Part shown: positions 36,685 to 45,013 of the stretch, in pieces | Position numbering within the stretch: the first letter of the stretch is position 1 | Layout: every line of letters starts with the position of its first letter | Origin: Serratia plymuthica | GTDB lineage: Bacteria > Pseudomonadota > Gammaproteobacteria > Enterobacterales > Enterobacteriaceae | Reading direction: 5' to 3' | Assembly: GCF_018336935.1 (NCBI RefSeq) | Contig: NZ_CP068771.1 | Location: 1,612,001 to 1,676,000, forward strand | DNA length: 64,000 nucleotides | Notes under the pieces: model-generated | Told to the model about the DNA's origin: nothing | The model's database searches: none | What the model saw: the letters and a program-made list of their open reading frames with translations, nothing else | Translations under genes and position numbers: made by a program

Positions 36685-37892
36685 CCTGCTCTCCGTAATT
36701 CATTGGCGGCCCAGACTTTGCTTAATGCCGCCAGGAAATAATCCACATCCTCATGAGTATGGGCAGAGGTCGGCGTGACGCGCAAACGCTCGCTGCCTGC
36801 CGGGACCGTCGGGGCGTTCACCGGCTGCACGTAAATATCGTACTCGTCGAGCAGCACCTTGCTGATGTGCTTGTTCCGGTGCGGATCGCCGACCAGCACC
36901 GGCAGAATGTGGCTGTCTTGCGAAACCAGCGGGATACCGGCGGCACGCAGGCCGGACTTAAGATGATCGATAATCACCAGCAGGTGTTTGCGTTGGTTGT
37001 CATGCTCAAGATTGTATTTGAAGCTGGCCAACGCGGCGGCCACCACCGGCGCAGGGGACGACGTACTGAAGACGAACGCCGGTGCCCAACTGCGCACTGC
37101 TTCAACCACCACACGCGGTGCGGCGATATAGCCGCCGGCGGCGCCGTAAGATTTGCCGAAACCGCCCTGGATAATGGTGATGTTATCCAACAGGCCCAAT
37201 TGCTCGGCATAACCCAGGCCGCGATGGCCGTAAACGCCGGCGGAGTGGATCTCGTCCAGGTAGGTCAGCGCCTGATATTTCTCCGCCAGTTCCACAATTT
37301 GTGCCAGAGGCGCGAAGTCGCCGTCCATCGAATAGAGCGACTCGAAAGCGATCAACTTGGGGCGGTCGGGATCGGCCGCCTGCAGCAACTCTTCAAGGTG
37401 CGCCACATCATTGTGGCGGAAGATTTTTTTCTCCGCCTTACTGTAGCGGATGCCGTAAATCATCGAAGCATGGTTAAGCTCATCGGAAAATACGATCAGA
37501 TTGGGAATGGCGTCGCAAAGCGTGGACAACGTAGCGTCATTGGCTCCGAAGCCGGTAGTGAACAGCAACGCGGACTCTTTGCCGTAGGCGCTGGCCAGCA
37601 GCGTTTCCAGCTCGCTGTGGTAGACCGAGGTGCCGGAAATGCTGCGGGCGCCGCAGGTGCCCAGCCCGACGCGATTCACCGCCTCGGTGGTGGCCAGGAT
37701 GACTTTGGGGTGATGGCTCATCGCCAGATAATCATTCGAGCACCAGACGTTCAGGCGGCGCTCGCCGTTCTGCCCGTGGCTGATGGCCCAGGGTTTATCC
37801 ACCACGCTGCGTTCGAGGTTGAGGAACTCGCGGAACCGCCCCTGTTTTTTGGTTTCGGCCAGTTTTTCTTCAAGAATGTTTAATACGCTCAT
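36681..37892 (-). CDS. Alpha-oxoamine synthase, 5-aminolevulinate-synthase-like
   Basis: The 403-residue PLP enzyme aligns from end to end with the C4-type ALA synthase of Rhodobacter (GRFREFLNLER, WCSNDYLAMSHHP, FSDELNHASMI, FESLYSMDGDF, YLDEIHSAGVYG). Lys247 in GGFGKSYG is the PLP lysine. Arg21, which binds the succinyl carboxylate in ALAS, is kept, but the Thr83 and Asn85 equivalents are Ala82 and Ser84. So the amino-acid substrate is probably glycine, while the acyl-CoA may not be succinyl-CoA. Enterobacteria make haem precursors by the C5 route and do not need this enzyme for haem, so a secondary product is likely. It is encoded between thiolase and exporter genes. Confidence 0.9.
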   Translation of the reverse strand: MSVLNILEEKLAETKKQGRFREFLNLERSVVDKPWAISHGQNGERRLNVWCSNDYLAMSHHPKVILATTEAVNRVGLGTCGARSISGTSVYHSELETLLASAYGKESALLFTTGFGANDATLSTLCDAIPNLIVFSDELNHASMIYGIRYSKAEKKIFRHNDVAHLEELLQAADPDRPKLIAFESLYSMDGDFAPLAQIVELAEKYQALTYLDEIHSAGVYGHRGLGYAEQLGLLDNITIIQGGFGKSYGAAGGYIAAPRVVVEAVRSWAPAFVFSTSSPAPVVAAALASFKYNLEHDNQRKHLLVIIDHLKSGLRAAGIPLVSQDSHILPVLVGDPHRNKHISKVLLDEYDIYVQPVNAPTVPAGSERLRVTPTSAHTHEDVDYFLAALSKVWAANELRRAG

Positions 37893-37907
37893 GCGGAATT
37901 CCTTACG

Positions 37908-39122
37908 TTAAAGGGCTTTAATAACCAATGAAACGCCTTGGCCGACACCGACACACATCGTCACCAGCGCGTTGTTTACCTGCCGTGCATTGAGTTCCAG
38001 CGCGGCGGAAAGCACCAGCCGCGCGCCTGACATTCCAAGTGGATGACCGAGGGCGATGGCGCCGCCGTTTGGGTTGACCCGCATATCGTTGAAATCGATA
38101 CGCCAGTTTTTCAGCGTGGCCAACACCTGTGCGGCAAACGCCTCATTAATTTCAATCACGTCAAAATCGTTCAGGGTAAAGCCGGTTCGCGCCAGCAACC
38201 GGTCGGTGGCGGCGATCGGCCCGATGCCCATCACCGACGGGGCAACGCCCGCGCTGGCGCTGTCGCCAATCTCCGCCAGCGGTTGCAGCGATTTGCGTTT
38301 CACATAACGGCCAGAGGCCAGCAGCAGCACGGCCGCTCCGTCGTTGATGCCCGAAGCGTTGCCGGCGGTTACCGAGCCGTCGGCAATAAAGGCCGGTTTC
38401 AGCGCATGGAGTTTTTGCAGCGTGGTCTGGCGCGGAAATTCATCCTGTTCGAAAGTCTTGCGGGTTTTACGATCCACCTGCACCTCGAGTGGCGTGATTT
38501 CCCTGGCCAATCGGCCATTTTCGATAGCCAGCCAGGCCTTTTGCTGTGAACTCAGGGCAAAAATATCCTGATCTTCACGGGATATTTGGTGTTGCCGCGC
38601 CACGTTCTCCGCCGTAACGCCCAGCGGATCGCAACCATAGCGCTCCGCCAACTGCGGATTGACAAAACGCCAACCCAGGGTGGTGTCGTACAGCTTGACG
38701 CCCTTGTCGAAAGGCGTTTCGCTTTTGCCCATCACGTAGGGCGCCCGGCTCATGCTTTCTACGCCGCCGGCCAGCACCAGATCGCTGAGGCCGCTTTTTA
38801 TTTTCGCGCCGGCGTAGATCACGGCATCCAGCCCGGATGCGCACAGCCGGTTCAGGGTAATGGCCGGCACGCTCTGATCCAGGCCAGACAACAGCGCCGC
38901 CATGCGCGCGACGTTGCGGTTGTCCTCACCGGCCTGATTGGCGCAACCCAGGATCACTTCATCGATATCCGGCTCCGCATCAGGGTGACGTTGCAGCAGT
39001 GCCCGAATAATGGCCGCCGCCATATCATCCGGGCGCGTCAGCGCCAGGCTGCCGCCATAAGCGCCGATCGCCGTGCGCGTGCCGTCGATCAGATAGACCC
39101 CATCGTCTTTAATCGTCATCAT
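37908..39122 (-). CDS. Acetyl-CoA C-acetyltransferase (thiolase)
   Basis: The 404-residue thiolase has the acyl-accepting cysteine in NRLCASGLDAV, the GGVESMSRAPYVM loop, the INEAFAAQV motif, GGAIALGHPLGMSGAR and the C-terminal CVGVGQG with the second cysteine. It makes or cleaves 3-ketoacyl-CoA. It is 6 bases downstream of the dehydrogenase gene and 15 bases upstream of the oxoamine synthase gene. Confidence 0.93.
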   Translation of the reverse strand: MMTIKDDGVYLIDGTRTAIGAYGGSLALTRPDDMAAAIIRALLQRHPDAEPDIDEVILGCANQAGEDNRNVARMAALLSGLDQSVPAITLNRLCASGLDAVIYAGAKIKSGLSDLVLAGGVESMSRAPYVMGKSETPFDKGVKLYDTTLGWRFVNPQLAERYGCDPLGVTAENVARQHQISREDQDIFALSSQQKAWLAIENGRLAREITPLEVQVDRKTRKTFEQDEFPRQTTLQKLHALKPAFIADGSVTAGNASGINDGAAVLLLASGRYVKRKSLQPLAEIGDSASAGVAPSVMGIGPIAATDRLLARTGFTLNDFDVIEINEAFAAQVLATLKNWRIDFNDMRVNPNGGAIALGHPLGMSGARLVLSAALELNARQVNNALVTMCVGVGQGVSLVIKAL

Positions 39123-39128
39123 TTTTCC

Positions 39129-40658
39129 TTAGGGCGCCACAGCCAGCTCTGGCCGGGCCGCGTTCAGCAATGAGTAATGCGGGTAATAGCGCGTGGAGTG
39201 CAGCAGCTGCGCCATGTTATCCAGCGTCGATTTCACGTTTTTCTGCCCGAGCTGCGCCAGCCAGGCAAAAATGCCGTCGGCATAGTTCACGCCGGCCACT
39301 GCGGCGATATCGATATCCGCCCGGCTGCAAACGCCGCTCTCCACCATGATCACCGATTCATTGATCAGGCTGCTCAGTACGCGGGCAACGATCAGGGCCG
39401 GGGAGTCCTTAATAAACTCCACCTGAGCGATGACGGTTTGCAGCAGCGTCAGAAACAGCGCCTTGTTCGCCTCTGTGGCATGCTGATTGTGGGTGGCTAC
39501 CAGATAGGCGGTGTCGGCGTAATTCAGCGCGGCGTCAATCACGAAGGTGTCGAGAGCGGTTAAGCCGGCCAGCAGGTTCGCCGTTCTGCCATCGGTGATT
39601 TTGATCGCCAGGGTGTTATTCAGCAGGATAAAGCGCCCCAGATCCGGCCGTTCCGGCAACCGCTGAACGCGCAGCGCAGGCCAGTTGGCCAGAGCGCGCT
39701 GTTGCAGATGATCGAATAAAGCGTGCTCACCATAGAAATGCAGTGAAGTCGGCGTGCCGCCCTCGGTGGCCGGGTAGGGTGGTGTAGCAGGTTGGGGGGA
39801 AAAAAAAGAGCGCCCGTTTTTCTTCCCCAACAGCCCGGCATCCACCAGCGAGCGTTGCAAATGGCCGGGGGTATAGCGGGGGTCGAACTGCATGTCCTGC
39901 CAAATCTGCTTGCTGACCTGATAGTTGATGTCCTGGCCGATAAAATCAGTCAGTTCTAAAGGCCCCATGCGAAAATGCCCCCCAGCCTTGAGGGCGCGGT
40001 CGATCTGTGGCGCCAGCGCCACGTTTTCCTCCAGCAGCCGGAACCCTTCCAGATAGAAAGGCCGCGCCATGCGGTTAACAATAAAGCCCGGCGTGGCTTT
40101 GCAGACCACAAACTCTTTACCCAACGCGGTTACCAACTGCTGGCAGCGCAGAGTGGCGGCGCGAGAGGTAAAATAAGAGGGAATAATTTCGATCAACTTC
40201 ATCAACGGCGCCGGATTGAAAAAATGCAGGCCGATAAAACGCGGGTTGTTTTCCACCCCCGTCGCCAACTTGTTCAGCGACAGCGATGAGGTATTGGTTG
40301 CAATAATCGCCTCGGGCTTTACCGTAGCCGCAATGGCTGCCAGAACCTCATGCTTGGTTTGCTCATCTTCCGCAATGGTTTCAATTACCAGATCGCTGTC
40401 GGCTATGGCCTCGAAAACGGCCGAGAAAATAATATTGGCTAATATCTGGCCTTTTTTCTGCAGGGTTATTTTTCCGTTATCCATTTTTCTGTCCAGGTCA
40501 CTGACAATATAGTCACGGGCCTGATTGAGATTATTACCATTGCGATTATAAAGTACGGTGCGTATGCCGTTCAGCGCCAGGAGGTAGGCGATGCCTCTGC
40601 CCATGGTTCCCGCACCAATAACGGCGACTGAACGGATTGCCGAATTATTCTCTGCCAT
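39129..40658 (-). CDS. 3-Hydroxyacyl-CoA dehydrogenase (PaaC/HbdA type)
   Basis: The 509-residue protein starts with a Rossmann fold (VIGAGTMGRGIAYLLALNG), contains the LHFFNPAPLMKLIEI signature and a second 3HCDH domain at the C-terminus. It oxidises or reduces 3-hydroxyacyl-CoA with NAD(P). It is first in the operon, so the promoter lies in the 349-base region shared with the divergent LuxR gene. Confidence 0.92.
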   Translation of the reverse strand: MAENNSAIRSVAVIGAGTMGRGIAYLLALNGIRTVLYNRNGNNLNQARDYIVSDLDRKMDNGKITLQKKGQILANIIFSAVFEAIADSDLVIETIAEDEQTKHEVLAAIAATVKPEAIIATNTSSLSLNKLATGVENNPRFIGLHFFNPAPLMKLIEIIPSYFTSRAATLRCQQLVTALGKEFVVCKATPGFIVNRMARPFYLEGFRLLEENVALAPQIDRALKAGGHFRMGPLELTDFIGQDINYQVSKQIWQDMQFDPRYTPGHLQRSLVDAGLLGKKNGRSFFSPQPATPPYPATEGGTPTSLHFYGEHALFDHLQQRALANWPALRVQRLPERPDLGRFILLNNTLAIKITDGRTANLLAGLTALDTFVIDAALNYADTAYLVATHNQHATEANKALFLTLLQTVIAQVEFIKDSPALIVARVLSSLINESVIMVESGVCSRADIDIAAVAGVNYADGIFAWLAQLGQKNVKSTLDNMAQLLHSTRYYPHYSLLNAARPELAVAP

Positions 40659-41007
40659 AGAAAATCCCCGTGAGTATTTTTCTGCATTGCAGAATTCGCA
40701 AATGCTTATAATTTATTTGGATTTGGAGCGGCACCGGGTGCCTATGGCGAAGGTAATTGGCGGCGAGATGACTGTCTAACGGTAGAAGTGACAGGTTTAC
40801 AATAATAGGCGGTTATGGTATTCGCGTAATTCCGGTTATTAGCCAGCGTTAAAAGCGTTATTTATTAGCGTTTGGATGACCATAGCTTCTTTTGTTATAG
40901 CCATCGTATTTTTTATACTATGAAACGGCTGTTGCAGCCCGGGCGCCCCCACTATAGTTAATGTCACTTATCGATGACCCGGTACCGCTTTCTGGAGAAC
41001 GTGTTTT
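40659..41007. promoter_or_regulatory. Divergent control region between the oxoamine-synthase operon and luxR-type gene
   Basis: The 349-base, rather AT-rich intergenic stretch must hold promoters for both directions. An inverted repeat CTGTC-N13-GACAG lies at 40772-40794; its arms resemble lux-box ends, but the spacing is longer than the usual lux box. TTGCAG-N15-TATAGT (about 40934-40960) is a weak sigma-70 candidate for the regulator gene. Confidence 0.4.
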
Positions 41008-41724
41008 ATGGACACCCGTATTCAGCCTTTGATGGATGCTTTACTCGGCAGTGTGCACGACCGCGAGCTTTTTTTACGCCGTCTGGAACTCTGTGCTCAG
41101 ACGCTGGGCTTTGAATACTATTCCTATACCGTATTTTCATGTTACCCCGCCAGCCGGCCCAAAATGCAGATAGAAGGGAATTATCCTGCAGAATACCTGG
41201 AGGACTACCGCAAGTTGCGGGTCTATCTGCAGGATCCGGTTATCGATCAGGCTCATCATTCCACACTGCAGTTTCATTGGGACGAAGGGTTCTATCAAGA
41301 CAAACCGGAGCTGTGGTGGCGTATGGCGCAGTTCGGTATCCGTGAAGGTTGGTCACAGTCGATCAAGGATTGCTACGGTCGGTTGGGTATTCTCACCTTT
41401 GCCGGCAGAAAAATCCCTGAGCAGTCGCCGCAGGCAGGTGCGCATAACGAAACCTTCTTTTTATGGCTGGCGCAGATAGCCCATAAAACGTTGCGCGAAG
41501 CATTGATATCGGTGAACGACGAGACGATCAAAGACGTGTTGACGCTGCGCGAAAAGGATATTTTACGCTGGTGCAGCGAAGGTAAAACCTCAGAGGAAAT
41601 TGCCATGCTTCTGGGGTTGAGTGAAAGGACGGTGAATTTTCATATTGGTAATTCGATTAAAAAGCTGTCAGTTGCCAATAAAACCGCCGCTACGGCGAAA
41701 GCCGTGTATTTGCAGCTTATTTAA
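41008..41724 (+). CDS. LuxR-family regulator with autoinducer-binding domain (LuxR solo)
   Basis: The 238-residue protein has an N-terminal autoinducer-binding domain and a C-terminal LuxR helix-turn-helix (LTLREKDILRWCSEGKTSEEIAMLLGLSERTVNFH, split here only for reading). By TraR numbering, five of the six signature residues are kept (Tyr61, Asp70, Pro71, Trp85, and a Gly at the 113 region); Trp57 is Tyr in PAEYLEDY. The spacing between 57, 61, 70, 71 and 85 is exact. No luxI gene lies nearby. It is divergent from the oxoamine-synthase operon and probably controls it, perhaps in response to its product. Confidence 0.9.
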   Translation: MDTRIQPLMDALLGSVHDRELFLRRLELCAQTLGFEYYSYTVFSCYPASRPKMQIEGNYPAEYLEDYRKLRVYLQDPVIDQAHHSTLQFHWDEGFYQDKPELWWRMAQFGIREGWSQSIKDCYGRLGILTFAGRKIPEQSPQAGAHNETFFLWLAQIAHKTLREALISVNDETIKDVLTLREKDILRWCSEGKTSEEIAMLLGLSERTVNFHIGNSIKKLSVANKTAATAKAVYLQLI

Positions 41725-41902
41725 CTGATGTTGAAATAATTAATCGACTAGCCGTTAACCTCGCTATGTTTATATTTTGTTAAATAGTCAATTATTCCGG
41801 CCAGGAGTTACCGGCGATCACAAAAGCGCGAGAAAGCGGTTCACGCACCTTTCTCCCGGCAGTACCCTATAGGCACCAAGGTTTACATAGAAGGGATGTA
41901 AT

Positions 41903-42331
41903 ATGTACAAGACCATATTAGTGCCGATAGATATCGAAGAAGATCTGCTGACCGAGCATGCCTTGAAGAATGTCGAGTACCTGGCGAAAATTTCCAGTGC
42001 CAAAGTGCATTTCTTCCACGCGCTGCCGGACGCTTCCGCGTTCGTTACCGCCTATTCGTTTGGCATCAAGGAGTTTGAGAATCAAGCGGAAGTAAAAGCG
42101 GTAGATAAGCTGAAGAAAATCATGTCGGAAATTGATATTCCGCTGGAACGACTGGATTACACCATCAGCTTTGGCTCCCCGCGCGATCAGGTGTTGGAAT
42201 TGGCTGAGGAAATCAAAGCGGATTTGATCATCATAGGTTCGCGCCGTCCGAGCGTGAAAACCTACCTGCTGGGATCTAATGCCGCGGCGATTGTGCGCCA
42301 CGCCAATATCTCGGTCATGGTGGTCAGATAA
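41903..42331 (+). CDS. Universal stress protein, UspF-like
   Basis: The 142-residue single-domain UspA-fold protein opens KTILVPIDI and ends with TYLLGSNAAAIVRHANISVMVVR-type sequence as in E. coli UspF. The phosphate-binding loop lies in IIIGSRRPS through LLGSNA. It starts 178 bases after the LuxR gene and ends at a strong bidirectional terminator. Confidence 0.92.
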   Translation: MYKTILVPIDIEEDLLTEHALKNVEYLAKISSAKVHFFHALPDASAFVTAYSFGIKEFENQAEVKAVDKLKKIMSEIDIPLERLDYTISFGSPRDQVLELAEEIKADLIIIGSRRPSVKTYLLGSNAAAIVRHANISVMVVR

Positions 42332-42338
42332 TGGGTTA

Positions 42339-42364
42339 AGGCCCGCAGCTCAGCTTGCGGGCCT
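42339..42364. terminator. Bidirectional terminator
   Basis: AGGCCCGCA / TGCGGGCCT gives a 9-base-pair stem with an 8-base loop between the converging usp gene and the hydroxyproline-locus reductase gene. Confidence 0.8.
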
Positions 42365-42371
42365 GTATCAT

Positions 42372-43385
42372 TTAGCGGCAGAGGGCCACGATTTCTTCAT
42401 ACAGCGCCAGCGGCAAGGTAACGCCGTGCTGCTCGCTGTATTGCCGCATCTGAAAACGCCGCTCCCCTGGAATACGCGCCCCTTGCGCGGACATATCGGC
42501 GAACAAGGCTTCTGCTCTGGCAAAATGAACCTCTTTGTCGGCCCCCATAAAACGATCGGGATCCATAGCGATAAACAATTCGCCGCCGTAAGGAGAGGAG
42601 CCGGTCTGCCGATCGTAGGCCAGCGACTCCTTACTGGTCATATCGCCAATCAACGGCCCGGCGAGCAGCTCGACCATTGCCGCCAGCGCGGATCCCTTAT
42701 GGCCGCCAAAGGCCAGCATCGCACCCTGCAACACGCTGGCCGGATCGGTCGAAGGCTGCCCTTGCTCATCAAGGCCCCATCCTTCGGGCAACTGTGTGCC
42801 GGCGCGGCGGTGCAACTCGATTTCGCCGCGTGCCGCGGCGCTGGTGGCCATATCAAAGATAAAGGGTGGGCGTTGCGGGCGCGGCCAGCCAAAGGCGATA
42901 GGGTTGGTGCCGAACAACGGACGGGTTCCCCCGGCGGGGGTGACCCAGGCATGGCTGGGTGTGCATGCCAGTGCCACCAGCCCTTGCTCGGTTAAGGGTT
43001 CAATATCGGCCCACAGGGCGGAAAAATGCACACAGTGGTTAATGGCCAGCGCCGCTATGCCGTTAGCGCGCACTTTGTCGACAAAAGCAGGCAGTGCGCG
43101 GCGATAAGCCAGCAGCGAAAAACCGTCGTTAGCGTTCACCCGCAGGATCGCCGGAGCGCTGTCGATAAGCACTGGAACGGCGCTGGCGGACACCTTGCCG
43201 GCCAGCAGCGAGCGCACGCAGCCAAGCACCCGATATAGACCGTGCGAGGCACAACCATCACGTTCACCGGCGGTCACATTCTGCGCGACGGCGTCGGCAT
43301 GTTCAGCGCTGAAACCGTTGCTGCGCAGTGCGCGCAGCGCGAGATGATAGGCCTCGCTCAGCGACAGAGTCTGGGTTTGCGTCAT
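42372..43385 (-). CDS. Ldh2-family reductase, probable pyrroline-2-carboxylate reductase
   Basis: The 337-residue protein belongs to the malate/L-lactate dehydrogenase 2 family (SHGLYRVLGCV with the conserved His, INHCVHFSALW, FGTNPIAFGWP, FGGHKGSALAAMVELLAG). In loci for hydroxyproline breakdown, members of this family (DpkA type) reduce delta-1-pyrroline-2-carboxylate to L-proline. It is the last gene of the minus-strand arm, 18 bases after the permease. Other Ldh2 activities cannot be excluded. Confidence 0.85.
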   Translation of the reverse strand: MTQTQTLSLSEAYHLALRALRSNGFSAEHADAVAQNVTAGERDGCASHGLYRVLGCVRSLLAGKVSASAVPVLIDSAPAILRVNANDGFSLLAYRRALPAFVDKVRANGIAALAINHCVHFSALWADIEPLTEQGLVALACTPSHAWVTPAGGTRPLFGTNPIAFGWPRPQRPPFIFDMATSAAARGEIELHRRAGTQLPEGWGLDEQGQPSTDPASVLQGAMLAFGGHKGSALAAMVELLAGPLIGDMTSKESLAYDRQTGSSPYGGELFIAMDPDRFMGADKEVHFARAEALFADMSAQGARIPGERRFQMRQYSEQHGVTLPLALYEEIVALCR

Positions 43386-43403
43386 GAGATTTCTCCTTTG
43401 CGG

Positions 43404-44969
43404 CTACTCTTCTTCATCACCGTCGAAGTTCGCCTTGGGCAAACAGGTACAGGCACCCCAGTAGTAAATCACCAGCGCAATGACCGCTACCGTAAGGGTA
43501 TCCCACGGGTGGCCCAGGGCATTGATACCGCCAAAGCTACCGAGATAGGACGTCACAATAATCAGCGCGTAAAAGCCGATCAGCCACAGTGAGGACCAAA
43601 TCTGCTGCCGCAGGCTGACGGCATGGGTAGGCACCTTGTTTTTGAACAGGATATAGACCACGAACATCAGGATTTGCAGACCAAGCAGCCAGGAAACGGT
43701 GTTCCATCCGGACCAGTAAACGATAAGTGCCGAGATGATGAATGATACCGGGCCGAGCACGCAAAACCCCCGAACGAAGAACGGGCGAGGCAGGTCCGGC
43801 GCATTACGCCGCAGGCCGGCGGCGGTGACGGGCGCAATGGCGTAACTCAGTACCAGAGCGGCGGACACTACGCCGATCAGCTTCTCCCAGGAGGGGAAAG
43901 GCAGCGTCCAGAAGATCGACAGACCAAAGGTCAGCCACAGCGCAGGGCGCGGAATGCCGGACTCCCCGTCGACGCGGGTAAAGATTTTAAAGAAGGTCCC
44001 GGCGCGCGCCCAGCCGTAGATCACCCGCGGCGTGGCATTCATATAGATATTGCCGGTGCCGCTCGGCGAGATAATCGCATCGCTCACCACCAGGAACGCC
44101 AGCCAGCCCATGCCCAGCGTGATGGCGATATCGCGATAGGGCAGTGAGAATTGCTGGCTGATACCGGCCCAGCCGCCACTCAACATTTCGCCGGGAATGC
44201 TGCCGAGGAAAGCGACCTGCAACAGCACGTAGATGATGGTGGACAGTACCACCGAGAGGATCAGCGCGATGGGAATCGTACGCTGTGGGTTTTGCACCTC
44301 ACTGGCGACCGAGATAATCGGCGTCAGGCCGAGGTAAGCGAAGATAATCCCGCCTGCCGATATGGCCGCCTCTACCCCGGCGGAACCAAAGGGAGCAAAG
44401 CCCTGACTGTACAAATTTTCGGGTTTGAAGAAGTTGAACAGCACCACGATCACCAACAGCGGCACCACGAATTTAATCACGCTGATCAGGTTGTTGGATT
44501 TGGCAAAGGTTTTGACGCTGTAGTAGTTAAGGGCGAAGAAGAAGCACAGCAGTATCAGTTGCACGACCCAACCTATCAGCGTCGGGTCGCCGGATCCGGG
44601 CTGGCTCAGAAAGGGAAACCAGGCGGCGGCGTACTGGCGGGCGGCGACGATCTCAATCGATATCAGACTGGAGAAGGCGATCAGGGTGATAAAACCCAAC
44701 AGATAGCCCATCAGTTCGCCATGGGAAAATACCGGATAGCGGATGATGCCACCGGCGCGTGGCAGAGCAGCGCCCAGTTCGCAATAAACAATGCCGAGCA
44801 GCAAAACGGCCAGGCCGCCGATAAGCCAGGAGTAAATGCCCGCAGGGCCGGCAATGGAGGAGACGTGGCTGGCGGCAAATAGCCAGCCGGAACCAAATAT
44901 AGCGCCCAGACCAATAAACGTCAGATCGGTGAGCGTAAGCTGCTTCTTGAATTTGCCTTGGGTTGTCAT
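43404..44969 (-). CDS. APC-family amino-acid permease (putative hydroxyproline uptake)
   Basis: The 521-residue permease has 12 or more helices and the APC start (LTLTDLTFIGLGAIFGSGWLF, with the GxG ligand segment). It lies between the reductase and the semialdehyde dehydrogenase genes of the hydroxyproline locus, so hydroxyproline is its likely cargo. GAGGG stands 6 bases before ATG. Confidence 0.88.
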   Translation of the reverse strand: MTTQGKFKKQLTLTDLTFIGLGAIFGSGWLFAASHVSSIAGPAGIYSWLIGGLAVLLLGIVYCELGAALPRAGGIIRYPVFSHGELMGYLLGFITLIAFSSLISIEIVAARQYAAAWFPFLSQPGSGDPTLIGWVVQLILLCFFFALNYYSVKTFAKSNNLISVIKFVVPLLVIVVLFNFFKPENLYSQGFAPFGSAGVEAAISAGGIIFAYLGLTPIISVASEVQNPQRTIPIALILSVVLSTIIYVLLQVAFLGSIPGEMLSGGWAGISQQFSLPYRDIAITLGMGWLAFLVVSDAIISPSGTGNIYMNATPRVIYGWARAGTFFKIFTRVDGESGIPRPALWLTFGLSIFWTLPFPSWEKLIGVVSAALVLSYAIAPVTAAGLRRNAPDLPRPFFVRGFCVLGPVSFIISALIVYWSGWNTVSWLLGLQILMFVVYILFKNKVPTHAVSLRQQIWSSLWLIGFYALIIVTSYLGSFGGINALGHPWDTLTVAVIALVIYYWGACTCLPKANFDGDEEE

Positions 44970-45013
44970 GGGGTTACCCTCTTGTTATTTGATGGCATTC
45001 AGATACGGCCTGG

